NCBI GenBank assembly: GCA_902522775.1
Contig: CABYWQ010000001.1
Location: forward strand, 310,001 to 374,000
Direction: 5' to 3'
From: Eutrophosalina sp902522775
GTDB taxonomy: Bacteria > Bacteroidota > Bacteroidia > Flavobacteriales > Flavobacteriaceae
DNA length: 64,000 nucleotides
The notes beneath the pieces were generated by a model. That model did not search any database and was not told the origin of the DNA. It saw only the letters and a program-made list of their open reading frames with translations. Positions 24,927-33,278 of the stretch are shown here, piece after piece (position 1 is the first letter of the stretch; every line of letters starts with the position of its first letter). Made by a program: the position numbers and the translations under genes.

Positions 24927-26093
24927 ATGAGTAAGAATATTTTTAATAATACAGAAATTGCTTATAAATTAAAATCTAAAATTAATTTATACAATGCAAA
25001 ATTTTTATTTCTTATAATTACTAAAAAATTCATTGTATCAATTTTAACTAAAATAACTCTATTTTCTTTAAAATTTAATATTCCAATTAAATGGATTTTA
25101 AGTAGAACAATATACAATCATTTCTGTGGAGGGACCAATCTAGATGAATGTACTAAAATAATTAATAATATGAGAAAAATGGGAGTTTTCTCAATACTAG
25201 ATTTTTCAGTTGAAGCATTAGAAAATGAAGATGACTTTGATTTGGCTTTAAAAAAGAAGATTCAGATAATTAAACTTACAAAAGACAATGATTCAATTCC
25301 CTTTTCTGTATTTAAACCAACAAGTTTTGGTAGATATGATTTGTTTAAAAAAGTTTCATCAAACATTAGCCTAAACAATTATGAGAAAGAAGAGTGGATG
25401 AACGTCAGAAAAAGATTTTCTAAAATATGTGAATATGCTAAAGAATCAAATATGAAAATATTAATTGATGCTGAGGAATATGAAGTTCAAAAATCAATTG
25501 ATGATTTGGCGCTAGAAATGATGAAAAATTTTAATACTAAATCTACTGTAGTATACAATACAATTCAGCTTTACAGGTTTGATAGAATATCTTACATAGA
25601 ATCTTTACTTACAAAATTTAAAAAAGCTAAATTTAAATTTGGTTTTAAGCTCGTTAGAGGAGCTTATTTAGAGAAGGAACGAGAATTGGCTATTTTAAAT
25701 GGTTATAAGTCTCCGATTTGTGCCTCAAAAAAAGAAACAGATAAGAATTTTAACGATTGTATTAGCCTTGTATTTAAAAATAAAACTAGAATAGACTTAT
25801 TTATTGCTAGTCATAATGAAGAATCTAATCTAATTGTAATTAATAAAATAAAAAAATACTCATTAAACAATGATGATTCTGGAATCTGGTTTGGTCAGCT
25901 GTATGGAATGGGAGATCATATCTCATATAATTTGGCTAAAAATGGATTTAATGTAGCTAAGATTCTTCCTTTCGGTCCAGTAGAAAACTTGATACCATAT
26001 TTAATTAGAAGAGCTCAAGAAAACTCTTCGTTAGAGGGTCAATCCAACAGAGAACTTGTATTAATTAATAGAGAATTATTCCGCCGAAATTAA
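24927..26093 (+). CDS. Proline dehydrogenase
   Basis: FAD-dependent oxidation of proline to pyrroline-5-carboxylate, a monofunctional 388-residue enzyme with no P5C dehydrogenase fusion. Conserved pieces: FCGGTNLDECTK, ILDFSVEA, FKLVRGAYLEKEREL, ASHNEES, LYGMGDHISYNLA, and the C-terminal substrate motif YLIRRAQENSS. It feeds electrons to the respiratory chain and is a common route for amino acid use in marine Bacteroidota. The 3' end overlaps the convergent small membrane protein gene by 18 bases. Confidence 0.92.
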   Translation: MSKNIFNNTEIAYKLKSKINLYNAKFLFLIITKKFIVSILTKITLFSLKFNIPIKWILSRTIYNHFCGGTNLDECTKIINNMRKMGVFSILDFSVEALENEDDFDLALKKKIQIIKLTKDNDSIPFSVFKPTSFGRYDLFKKVSSNISLNNYEKEEWMNVRKRFSKICEYAKESNMKILIDAEEYEVQKSIDDLALEMMKNFNTKSTVVYNTIQLYRFDRISYIESLLTKFKKAKFKFGFKLVRGAYLEKERELAILNGYKSPICASKKETDKNFNDCISLVFKNKTRIDLFIASHNEESNLIVINKIKKYSLNNDDSGIWFGQLYGMGDHISYNLAKNGFNVAKILPFGPVENLIPYLIRRAQENSSLEGQSNRELVLINRELFRRN

Positions 26094-26414
26094 GTTTGAA
26101 AAAAAAACCTTATTTGAACAGTTTCTTACTGTAAATCTATATTTATTTCTTTTAGTTAAATGGTAAATATTACAACTATCTTTATTCAAAATACTTTTTG
26201 AAAAATTAATATCAACCTCTTCAAGAATATTTTTTTTTATGTCATCTGGAAAAGTAGTGTCATAAAGCCATGATTTCTTTTTGAAATCAGCAATAACTCT
26301 TTTTGATGGCAAGTAATTAAATTCAGTTTTTTTTTGTGATGTTATAAAATAAACAATAAACAAACCTATCAATAATCCAAACAGGTAGTATTTAACCCTT
26401 TTTTTAAAAGTCAT
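26076..26414 (-). CDS. Small single-pass membrane protein (DUF4258-like by context)
   Basis: A 112-residue protein with one N-terminal transmembrane helix (YYLFGLLIGLFIVYFIT, about residues 9-25) and an extracytoplasmic domain containing FNYLPSKRVIADFKKKSW, DINFSKS and TVRNCSNKVFFSN. Order and length resemble the DUF4258 proteins that I recall next to tsaE and proline dehydrogenase in flavobacteria. Function unknown. It overlaps the end of tsaE by 11 bases and so follows it on one mRNA. Confidence 0.6.
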   Translation of the reverse strand: MTFKKRVKYYLFGLLIGLFIVYFITSQKKTEFNYLPSKRVIADFKKKSWLYDTTFPDDIKKNILEEVDINFSKSILNKDSCNIYHLTKRNKYRFTVRNCSNKVFFSNLISAE

Positions 26415-26820
26415 AATTTGATAAAGATAATTTTCTTTTATTTTTTGATAAAGATCTTATTTTTAGTAATGTGTGATTTTTATCAAATATATTTTTGAAT
26501 TTATTAGACCATTCAATAAAAATCCAATTAGGTAAATCTAAAATTTCTGAAAAACCTAATTCATTTAAATCTGAAATATCTTTAACCCTGTACAAATCTG
26601 CATGAAATATATTTCCATCTTTACAATCATAAATATTTAAAATAGGGTAGGATGGGCTTGAAACATTATTATTTGATCCTAAATCTCTACATATTTGTTT
26701 AATCAATGTAGTTTTTCCAGACCCTAAGCCTCCCTCAAATAAAATCAATTTAGATTTACAATTGTTAATTATGAATTTACTTGCATAATCAATAGCATCC
26801 AGCTTGTAAGAAATCTCCAA
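26404..26820 (-). CDS. tsaE: tRNA threonylcarbamoyladenosine biosynthesis ATPase TsaE
   Basis: P-loop ATPase needed with TsaB and TsaD to transfer threonylcarbamoyl to A37 of ANN-decoding tRNAs. Walker A GGLGSGKTT is at residues 30-38, followed by VSSPSYPILNIY, IFHADLYRVKD and the Walker B-like IFIEWSNKF. Length 138 residues is typical. The start codon is TTG: there is no ATG before the Walker motif, and MEISYKLDAID aligns with family N termini. No tsaB or tsaD in the window. Confidence 0.9.
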   Translation of the reverse strand: MEISYKLDAIDYASKFIINNCKSKLILFEGGLGSGKTTLIKQICRDLGSNNNVSSPSYPILNIYDCKDGNIFHADLYRVKDISDLNELGFSEILDLPNWIFIEWSNKFKNIFDKNHTLLKIRSLSKNKRKLSLSNYDF

Positions 26821-26840
26821 TTTAAAAATATTTATTACAA

Positions 26841-26855
26841 AGGAAAGATTTTCCT
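26841..26855. promoter_or_regulatory. Short perfect inverted repeat between tsaE and lpxD
   Basis: AGGAAA-GAT-TTTCCT, followed downstream by a run of T residues and the lpxD -7 box. It could be an operator in the divergent region; with no known binding protein this stays tentative. Confidence 0.25.
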
Positions 26856-26880
26856 CATATATAATAAATTTTTTTTTTTA

Positions 26881-26888
26881 TATTTTTG
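26881..26888 (+). promoter_or_regulatory. -7 promoter box (TATTTTTG) for the lpxD operon
   Basis: TAnnTTTG ending only 5 bases before the lpxD ATG. With the usual spacing to the transcription start, the mRNA would start at or within a base or two of the initiation codon. A long T run lies just upstream. Confidence 0.6.
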
Positions 26889-26893
26889 CCAAG

Positions 26894-27916
26894 ATGAAAT
26901 TAAAAGCCCAAGAAGTCGCAGATCTTGTTGGTGGTATTGTTGATGGTGATAAAAAATCTACAATCACAAAACTTTCAAAAATTGAAAATGGTGAGAGCAA
27001 ATCATTATCCTTTTTAGGAAATCCTAAATACAATGAATATTTATACAAATCAAAAGCATCAATCATCATTGTTGATAAAAGTTTTGAGCTCAAACACCCA
27101 ATCACATCAACTTTGATAAGAGTCGATAATCCAAAAATTGCATTTTCTATTTTGTTAAATCATTTTAATGGTGAAAATCTTTCAAAGAATGGAATTGATT
27201 CAAGTTCGTCTTTAGATTCATCTTCTAAATATGGTTCAAATTTATATCTTGGCAAATTTTCAATTGTTGAAAAGGGTGTCAAAATTGGTAAAAATGTCAA
27301 AATTCATCCTCAAGTATATGTAGGTGAAAGTGTTGAAATTGGCGACAATTGTATAATATATCCCGGTGTAAAAATATACAGAAATACTAAAATTGGTAAA
27401 AATTGTATTATTCATTCTAGCTCAGTAATTGGTTCCGATGGTTTTGGTTTTAATTTTGATTCAAAAGGAAACACTCTAAAAGTTAATCATAATGGTAATG
27501 TCATAATTGAAGATGATGTTGAGATAGGAGCAAATTGTACTGTTGATAGAGCTACTTTAGGTTCAACCTTGATTAAATCTGGTGCTAAAATTGATAATTT
27601 GGTTCAAATCGCGCATAATGTTATAATAGGTAAAAATACTTGCCTTGCTGCTCAAGTTGGAGTAGCAGGATCAACTATAATTGGTGATAATTGTTTAATT
27701 GGAGGTCAAGCTGGAATAGCTGGTCATTTAAAAATAGGAGATCGAGTTCAAATGCAGGCTAAATCTGGTGTTTTAAAAAATATTAAGTCTGACTCAGTTA
27801 TTATGGGTTATCCTGCTATTAATTATATGGATTATAATAAGTCCTATGTGCATTTTAAAAATTTACCTTCTGTCATGAAATTCATTTATAAATTAATGAA
27901 AAAAGATGTCAAATAA
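26894..27916 (+). CDS. lpxD: UDP-3-O-acylglucosamine N-acyltransferase
   Basis: Adds the second hydroxyacyl chain in lipid A synthesis. The 340-residue protein has an N-terminal uridine-binding domain (about 1-100, with SLSFLGNPKYNEYL) and a left-handed beta-helix of hexapeptide repeats (IGDNCIIYPGVKI, IGKNCIIHSSSVIGSDGFGF). The catalytic His lies in NLVQIAHNVIIG. A C-terminal helix follows. It is the first gene of lpxD-lpxC/fabZ-lpxA-efp-sucD-fabG-prohibitin; its stop overlaps the lpxC start by 11 bases. Confidence 0.95.
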   Translation: MKLKAQEVADLVGGIVDGDKKSTITKLSKIENGESKSLSFLGNPKYNEYLYKSKASIIIVDKSFELKHPITSTLIRVDNPKIAFSILLNHFNGENLSKNGIDSSSSLDSSSKYGSNLYLGKFSIVEKGVKIGKNVKIHPQVYVGESVEIGDNCIIYPGVKIYRNTKIGKNCIIHSSSVIGSDGFGFNFDSKGNTLKVNHNGNVIIEDDVEIGANCTVDRATLGSTLIKSGAKIDNLVQIAHNVIIGKNTCLAAQVGVAGSTIIGDNCLIGGQAGIAGHLKIGDRVQMQAKSGVLKNIKSDSVIMGYPAINYMDYNKSYVHFKNLPSVMKFIYKLMKKDVK

Positions 27917-29294
27917 GCAAACAACCATAAAAAAACAAACTACTTTAGAAGGAGTAGGGATTCACACAGGAAATGAGGTTAAATTAACCTTTAAGCCTGC
28001 TCCTGCTGATTTCGGATATGTTTTTAAAAGAATAGACATGACAAATCAACCTGAAATCGAAGCACTCTCTAAATATGTTGTTGACACTCAGAGAGGAACT
28101 ACTCTTCAAAAAGATGGTGTAAAACTTAAGACTATTGAACATGTTCTTGCTGCTTTAGTTGGTTTAGAAATTGATAATGTTATTATTGATATTAATGGTG
28201 AGGAACCACCAATTTTGGATGGATCATCAAAATATTTTGTTGAAGCACTTGAATCTGCAGGAATTAAGTTTCTTAATAAAATCAGATCAGAATATATTGT
28301 AAAGGAAGTAATCTCATATGTTGATACAAAAACTGGAAGTGAAATAACTGTAATACCATCTGATAATTATCAAATAACAACAATGGTTGATTATGATACT
28401 AAAATTTTAGGGACACAAAATGCAACTTTAAATAATCTCAATGAGTTTAAAGAAAATTTTTCAAATGCTAGAACTTTTAGTTTTTTACATGAGATTGAAA
28501 TGCTATTAGAAAACAACCTCATTAAGGGAGGTGATCTAAATAATGCAATTGTTTATGTTGATAAAAAAATTTCTGATGAAACTATGGATAAGCTAAAAAA
28601 AGCATTTAAAAAGGATAAAATTTCAGTTAAACCAAATGGTATTTTAGATAATTTAAATTTACATTACCAAAATGAAGCTGCTCGTCATAAGCTTTTAGAT
28701 GTTATGGGTGACTTAGCGTTAATTGGAAAGAGAATTAGAGGTAAGGTTATTGCTAAAAAACCTGGACATAAGACTAATACAGCTTTTGCAAAAAAAATAA
28801 GCTCTATAATTGAGATTCAAGATTCACTAAAAAAGCAAAAAGATATTTATGACAAAAAAGCTATTATGGATGCCGATGATATTATGAATATCCTTCCTCA
28901 CCGACCACCATTTTTATTTGTTGATAAAATTCTTGAGATTAGTGATACATCAATTACAGGTTTAAAATATGTTTCACCAGATGAAACATATTTTAGAGGT
29001 CATTTTCCAGGAAGGCCTGTGATGCCTGGTGTTCTTCAAATTGAAGCAATGGCTCAGGTTGGTGGCGTCTTAGTTTTAAGTACATTTCCCGACCCTGAAA
29101 ATTATCTTACTTTTTTTGCAAGAATAGAAAATGCAAAATTTAAAAGAACTGTATTGCCTGGTGATGTATTAATCTTTAAATTAGAGCTTTTATCACCTAT
29201 TAGAAGAGGTATTAGTCATATGATAGCCAGAGCATACGTAAATGGTGAATTAACAACTGAAGCTGAAATGAAAGCTAAAATTGTAGAAAAATAG
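27906..29294 (+). CDS. lpxC/fabZ: Bifunctional LpxC deacetylase / FabZ dehydratase
   Basis: A fusion of 462 residues, characteristic of Bacteroidota. Residues 1-305 are UDP-3-O-acyl-GlcNAc deacetylase, the committed step of lipid A synthesis, with zinc ligands His79 (TIEHVLAAL), His261 and Asp265 (RHKLLD). Residues about 320-462 are 3-hydroxyacyl-ACP dehydratase with LPHRPPFLFVD, catalytic His366 in GHFPG and Glu380 in LQIEAMAQ. The two enzymes compete for the same hydroxyacyl-ACP pool at the branch between lipid A and fatty acids, so fusing them fixes their ratio. Confidence 0.96.
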   Translation: MSNKQTTIKKQTTLEGVGIHTGNEVKLTFKPAPADFGYVFKRIDMTNQPEIEALSKYVVDTQRGTTLQKDGVKLKTIEHVLAALVGLEIDNVIIDINGEEPPILDGSSKYFVEALESAGIKFLNKIRSEYIVKEVISYVDTKTGSEITVIPSDNYQITTMVDYDTKILGTQNATLNNLNEFKENFSNARTFSFLHEIEMLLENNLIKGGDLNNAIVYVDKKISDETMDKLKKAFKKDKISVKPNGILDNLNLHYQNEAARHKLLDVMGDLALIGKRIRGKVIAKKPGHKTNTAFAKKISSIIEIQDSLKKQKDIYDKKAIMDADDIMNILPHRPPFLFVDKILEISDTSITGLKYVSPDETYFRGHFPGRPVMPGVLQIEAMAQVGGVLVLSTFPDPENYLTFFARIENAKFKRTVLPGDVLIFKLELLSPIRRGISHMIARAYVNGELTTEAEMKAKIVEK

Positions 29295-29296
29295 TT

Positions 29297-30079
29297 ATGA
29301 ATCAGCCACTGTCTTATGTTCATCCTAATGCTAAAATTGCAAAAACTGTTGTAATTGAGCCATTTACAACTATTGATAAAAATGTTGTAATAGGTGAAGG
29401 AACATGGATTGGATCCAATGTTACAATCCTTGAAGGAGCAAGAATTGGAAAAAATTGTTCAGTTTATCCAGGCGCAGTTATTTCTGGTGTTCCTCAAGAT
29501 TTGAAATTTAATGGAGAAATAACAACTGTAGAAATAGGAGATCATACTGTGATTAGAGAATGCGTAACTATCAATAGAGGAACCAACGATAGAAATAAAA
29601 CAGTTGTTGGAAAAAACTGTCTAATAATGGCTTATTCTCATATTGCGCACGATTGCTTGTTGGGTGATTATTGTATTTTTTCAAATAATTCAACTCTTGC
29701 AGGTCATGTTACTGTTGGTGACCATGTAACTTTGGCTGGAATGGTTGCTGTGCATCAGTTTTGTAAAATTGGTAGGCATTCTTTCATAGCAGGAGGTTCT
29801 TTAGTTAGAAAAGATATTCCACCATACGTTAAAGCTGCTCGTGAGCCACTTTCTTTTGTTGGTATTAACTCTGTTGGACTTAGAAGAAGAGGTTTTGATA
29901 CAAATACAATTAAATCAATACAAAATATTTACAGAATACTTTTTCAAAAGAAACATAATAATACTCAGGCAATTAGTATAATCGAAGCTGAGTTAGAAGC
30001 AACAAAAGAAAGAGATGAAATTTTATCATTTATACAAAATTCACAGAGGGGAATAATGAAGGGGTATTTTCAAAATTAA
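29297..30079 (+). CDS. lpxA: UDP-N-acetylglucosamine acyltransferase
   Basis: First step of lipid A synthesis, O-acylation of UDP-GlcNAc from hydroxyacyl-ACP. Left-handed beta-helix hexapeptide repeats run from residue about 10 to 190 (for example VVIGEGTWIGSNVTILEGA), with VPQDLKFNGEIT as the usual loop and the catalytic His118 in HIAHDCLLG. The C-terminal helical part contains GLRRRGFD. Length 260 residues. Two bases separate it from the lpxC/fabZ stop and three from efp. Confidence 0.96.
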   Translation: MNQPLSYVHPNAKIAKTVVIEPFTTIDKNVVIGEGTWIGSNVTILEGARIGKNCSVYPGAVISGVPQDLKFNGEITTVEIGDHTVIRECVTINRGTNDRNKTVVGKNCLIMAYSHIAHDCLLGDYCIFSNNSTLAGHVTVGDHVTLAGMVAVHQFCKIGRHSFIAGGSLVRKDIPPYVKAAREPLSFVGINSVGLRRRGFDTNTIKSIQNIYRILFQKKHNNTQAISIIEAELEATKERDEILSFIQNSQRGIMKGYFQN

Positions 30080-30082
30080 ATT

Positions 30083-30649
30083 ATGATTTCTACATCTGAT
30101 ATAAGGAAAGGATTATGTATTAAGTATTCAAATGATATTTATAAAATTATTGAATTTTTACATGTAAAACCTGGCAAGGGTCCTGCATTTGTTAGAACAA
30201 AATTAAAAAGTGTAAGCTCAGGTAAAGTTATTGATAATACTTTTACTGCAGGCCATAAAATTGATGATGTTAGAGTTGAGAACAGAAAATATCAGTATTT
30301 ATATAATGATGGTGAAACTTTTCATTTCATGAATACAGAAGATTTTAATCAAATTGAAGTTAATGAATCAATTATTGAAGGAAGAAAATTTTTAAAAGAA
30401 GGTACTATCGTAACAATTATTATTAATACTGAGAACTCTGATATTTTATCTGTTGAAATTCCTCAAAGTGTTATTCTCGAGGTTATATCTTCCAGCCCTG
30501 GTGTAAAAGGTAATACAGCAACTAATGCTACGAAAATTGCGGTTTTGGAAACCGGTGTTGAGATTAATGTTCCTTTGTTTATTAATGAGGGAGATAAGGT
30601 AAAAGTTGATACAGAAAAAGGGAATTACCTAGAAAGAATTAAAGATTAA
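30083..30649 (+). CDS. efp: Translation elongation factor P
   Basis: Relieves ribosome stalling at polyproline stretches. The protein is 188 residues in three beta domains; the conserved loop reads KPGKGPAF with the tip Lys at residue 32, equivalent to E. coli Lys34. No epmA, epmB or other modification gene is in the window. The lipoprotein at 44523-45248 has a six-proline run and would be a client. The gene sits between lpxA and sucD with gaps of 3 and 1 bases. Confidence 0.96.
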   Translation: MISTSDIRKGLCIKYSNDIYKIIEFLHVKPGKGPAFVRTKLKSVSSGKVIDNTFTAGHKIDDVRVENRKYQYLYNDGETFHFMNTEDFNQIEVNESIIEGRKFLKEGTIVTIIINTENSDILSVEIPQSVILEVISSSPGVKGNTATNATKIAVLETGVEINVPLFINEGDKVKVDTEKGNYLERIKD

Positions 30650-30650
30650 G

Positions 30651-31523
30651 ATGAGTATTTTAATAAACAAAAATTCAAAAATAATTGTTCAAGGTTTTAC
30701 CGGTTCAGAAGGGACTTTTCATTCCGAACAAATGATAAATTATGGTTCAAATATTGTTGGAGGTGTAACGCCTGGAAAGGGTGGTGGATCTCATCTTGGA
30801 AAACCAATTTTTAATACAGTAGCTGACGCTATTTTATCAACTAAAGCTGATACATCAATTATTTTTGTTCCTGCTGCATTTGCTGCAGATGCAATTTTTG
30901 AGGCTGCTGATGCTGGAATTAAAGTAATTGTTGCGATAACTGAAGGGATACCTGTTTCAGATATGACAAAAGTTTACAACTATATAAAAAAATATGACTG
31001 TAAACTTATAGGACCGAATTGTCCAGGAATTATTACACCTGGAGAAGCAAAAGTTGGAATTATGCCAGGTTTTGTTTTTAAAAAAGGGAATGTTGGTTTA
31101 GTCTCTAAATCTGGAACCTTGACATATGAAGCTGCTGATCAAATATCTAAATCTGGATATGGTATTTCTACTGCAATTGGTATCGGTGGAGATCCGATTA
31201 TTGGGACCACTGTAAAGGAAGCTGTTCAAATGTTTTTTGAAGATCCTGATACTGATTGTGTAGTAATGATTGGTGAAATTGGAGGACAATTGGAAACTGA
31301 TGCTGCAGAGTGGATTAAGAAATCTAAAATAAAAAAGCCTGTAATTGGTTTTATTGCCGGTGAAACAGCTCCAAAAGGCAGAACAATGGGTCATGCCGGA
31401 GCAATTGTTGGAGGCAAAGACGATACTGCTGAGGCTAAAAAGAAAATATTAAAAGAATCTGGTGTTAATGTTGTTAATTCCCCTGCTAATATTGGATTAG
31501 AAGTTAAAAAAATATTAAACTAA
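30651..31523 (+). CDS. sucD: Succinyl-CoA ligase alpha subunit
   Basis: TCA cycle enzyme subunit that binds CoA and carries the phosphohistidine. CoA-binding N domain with GFTGSEGTFHSEQ, then IGPNCPGIITPGE, and the phosphorylated His248 in RTMGHAGAIVGG. Length 290 residues. The beta subunit gene sucC is not adjacent, so the two subunits are encoded at separate loci. It is embedded in the lpx-fab operon, which links it by transcription to envelope synthesis. Confidence 0.96.
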   Translation: MSILINKNSKIIVQGFTGSEGTFHSEQMINYGSNIVGGVTPGKGGGSHLGKPIFNTVADAILSTKADTSIIFVPAAFAADAIFEAADAGIKVIVAITEGIPVSDMTKVYNYIKKYDCKLIGPNCPGIITPGEAKVGIMPGFVFKKGNVGLVSKSGTLTYEAADQISKSGYGISTAIGIGGDPIIGTTVKEAVQMFFEDPDTDCVVMIGEIGGQLETDAAEWIKKSKIKKPVIGFIAGETAPKGRTMGHAGAIVGGKDDTAEAKKKILKESGVNVVNSPANIGLEVKKILN

Positions 31524-31529
31524 CCTTAA

Positions 31530-32276
31530 ATGAAATTACTCGATAATAAAAACATATTAATTACTGGTGGAAGCAGGGGAATTGGTAAGGGTATAGTTTA
31601 TAAACTTGTTGAAAACGGAGCTAATGTTGCATTTACATATTCTTCATCATCATCAGCCTCTAAAGAAATTGTTAATGATTTAGCGTCGGATAAGAATAAT
31701 GTTAAGGCTTACAAAAGCGATGCTTCAGTTTTTGAACAATGTGAAATTTTGATTAAAAATGTAATTTCTGATTTTGGTGACATAGATGTTTTAATTAACA
31801 ATGCTGGAATAACAAAGGATAATTTGTTGATGAGGATGAGTGAAAATGATTTTGATTCTGTTATTGAAATAAATCTTAAGTCTGTTTTCAACATGACAAA
31901 GGCTGTTCAAAAAATCTTCCTTAAAAAAAGATCGGGAAGCATAATTAATATGAGTTCTGTTGTTGGAATTAAAGGAAATGCAGGTCAATCAAACTATGCT
32001 GCATCAAAGTCTGGTATTATTGGATTTTCAAAATCTATTGCAATTGAATTAGGGTCTAGAAATATTAGATGCAATGTTATTGCACCCGGTTTTATCAAAA
32101 CAGAAATGACTGACAACTTGTCTGCATCAGTAATTGAATCTTGGAATAGTACAATCCCCCTGAGAAGACCGGGAGAAACACATGATGTTGCTAATTTATG
32201 TTTGTTTCTGGCATCAGATTTGTCATCATATATAACAGGACAAGTCATCAATGTTGATGGCGGTCTTTTAACTTAA
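31530..32276 (+). CDS. fabG: 3-Oxoacyl-ACP reductase
   Basis: NADPH-dependent short-chain dehydrogenase of fatty acid synthesis. The dinucleotide motif TGGSRGIGKGI is near residue 12, NNAGITKDNLLMRM follows, and the catalytic Ser, Tyr and Lys lie in MSSVVGIKGNAGQSNYAASKSG. The ending SSYITGQVINVDGGL is typical. At 248 residues it matches FabG closely, and its position after lpxC/fabZ supports the fatty acid role over other SDR substrates. Confidence 0.92.
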   Translation: MKLLDNKNILITGGSRGIGKGIVYKLVENGANVAFTYSSSSSASKEIVNDLASDKNNVKAYKSDASVFEQCEILIKNVISDFGDIDVLINNAGITKDNLLMRMSENDFDSVIEINLKSVFNMTKAVQKIFLKKRSGSIINMSSVVGIKGNAGQSNYAASKSGIIGFSKSIAIELGSRNIRCNVIAPGFIKTEMTDNLSASVIESWNSTIPLRRPGETHDVANLCLFLASDLSSYITGQVINVDGGLLT

Positions 32277-32290
32277 TTAAAAAAATTATA

Positions 32291-33109
32291 ATGGAAAAAT
32301 TGCAAAAACTTGGACTTCCTATTTTAGTTGGAGGCCTATTATTATTTATCTTGTTAGCTAAAACCTTTGTGAATATTGGATACGGTGAAGCTGGTGTTTT
32401 ATTTAGAACGTTGGGAAATGGTGTTGTAACTGACGAACCTCCCTTAGGCGAAGGTTTAAATTTTGTCATGCCTTGGAACAAGGTCTTCGTATACAATGTT
32501 AAACAACAGGAAGTTTTTGAAAGTAAAATGCAAGTTTTATCTTCAAATGGTCTTGATATTTCGCTAGATATTTCCGTCTTGTACCAACCAAATATCGCTG
32601 AATTAGGTAAACTTCATCAAACTAAAGGTACAAACTATTTAAATGTTGTGATAATCCCTTCTCTTAGAGCTGTTGCAAGAAGTGTTGTTGGTCAATACAC
32701 ACCTGAGCAACTTTATTCTACAAAAAGAGATGCTATTCAAAATGAAATTTTTGAGCAATTAGTCGATGATGTTGAGGATCAACATGTTCAGATAAATTCT
32801 GTTCTTGTAAGAGATGTAACCCTTCCCGCAAATATTAAATCTGCTATTGAAAGAAAGTTGACTCAGGAGCAAGAATCTCTGGAATATGTTTTTAGATTAG
32901 AAAAAGCAAGACAAGAGGCTGAAAAATTAAGAATTGATGCTGAAGGTAAAGCAAATGCAAACAGAATTTTAAATAGTTCTTTATCATCTAATATACTTAG
33001 AGACAAAGGAATAGAAGCTACAATGCAGTTGTCTCAATCACCAAACACCAAAACAGTAATTATTGGCTCTGGTGGAGATGGATTGCCAATTATTTTAGGA
33101 AATCAATAA
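32291..33109 (+). CDS. Prohibitin-family (SPFH domain) membrane protein
   Basis: A 272-residue protein anchored by one N-terminal transmembrane helix (about residues 8-26), followed by an SPFH domain (YGEAGVLFRTLGNGV, LNVVIIPSLRAVARSVVGQYTPEQL) and a coiled coil with KARQEAEKLRIDAEGKANAN. Prohibitins assemble into rings at the inner membrane and modulate FtsH-type proteases or membrane domains. It is the last gene of the lpx operon; 45 bases separate its end from the his leader peptide, with only a weak A/T hairpin between. Confidence 0.9.
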   Translation: MEKLQKLGLPILVGGLLLFILLAKTFVNIGYGEAGVLFRTLGNGVVTDEPPLGEGLNFVMPWNKVFVYNVKQQEVFESKMQVLSSNGLDISLDISVLYQPNIAELGKLHQTKGTNYLNVVIIPSLRAVARSVVGQYTPEQLYSTKRDAIQNEIFEQLVDDVEDQHVQINSVLVRDVTLPANIKSAIERKLTQEQESLEYVFRLEKARQEAEKLRIDAEGKANANRILNSSLSSNILRDKGIEATMQLSQSPNTKTVIIGSGGDGLPIILGNQ

Positions 33110-33135
33110 TAAAATTTTTTTTTAAATTAAAAAAT

Positions 33136-33145
33136 TAGATATTTG
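33136..33145 (+). promoter_or_regulatory. Possible -7 region of the histidine operon
   Basis: TAGATATTTG contains the TTTG end of the -7 consensus but with TA two bases too far upstream. It lies 9 bases before the leader peptide ATG, in line with the short leaders of other genes here. Not a perfect match. Confidence 0.3.
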
Positions 33146-33154
33146 TAAAATAAA

Positions 33155-33214
33155 ATGATAAATCGTATACATAATCATCATTCATTATTTTCCATTCTCA
33201 AACGAGATATGTAA
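33155..33214 (+). CDS. hisL: his operon leader peptide (19 residues)
   Basis: A 19-codon ORF with ATG at 33155 and TAA at 33212-33214. It encodes MINRIHNHHSLFSILKRDM, with His at positions 6, 8 and 9. In this position, directly before hisG and overlapping mutually exclusive RNA stems, it is best read as the ribosome-stalling peptide of an attenuator that senses charged tRNA-His. The ATG is preceded by an A-rich stretch, as expected for initiation in Bacteroidota that do not use Shine-Dalgarno pairing. It is not related by sequence to the enterobacterial HisL beyond its histidines. Confidence 0.8.
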   Translation: MINRIHNHHSLFSILKRDM

Positions 33215-33268
33215 TGATTATGTATTTAATTATAACAAACCCGTTTGAGAAATCAAACGGGTTTTTTT
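33167..33268 (+). promoter_or_regulatory. Transcription attenuator of the histidine operon
   Basis: Three stems can be drawn with perfect pairing. The His-codon stem pairs 33167-33178 with 33214-33225 (12 bp). The antiterminator pairs 33195-33204 with 33242-33251 (10 bp). The terminator pairs 33237-33248 with 33253-33264 (12 bp, GAAA loop) and is followed by T residues. The antiterminator uses the left arm of the terminator, and the His-codon stem encloses the other antiterminator arm. A ribosome stalled at the His codons frees the antiterminator and the operon is transcribed; a ribosome reaching the stop codon covers it and the terminator forms. Confidence 0.85.
33238..33268 (+). terminator. 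Rho-independent terminator of the his attenuator
   Basis: AACCCGTTTGA / TCAAACGGGTT hairpin with a GAAA tetraloop, followed by a run of seven T (33262-33268). It ends ten bases before the hisG ATG. One of only two convincing intrinsic terminators in the window. Confidence 0.9.
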
Positions 33269-33278
33269 ATTTAAAAAA

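Noticed and set aside
33110..33135. A/T-only hairpin after the prohibitin gene as a terminator of the lpx operon
   Set aside because: The stem contains no G-C pairs and would be too weak; read-through into the his leader cannot be excluded.
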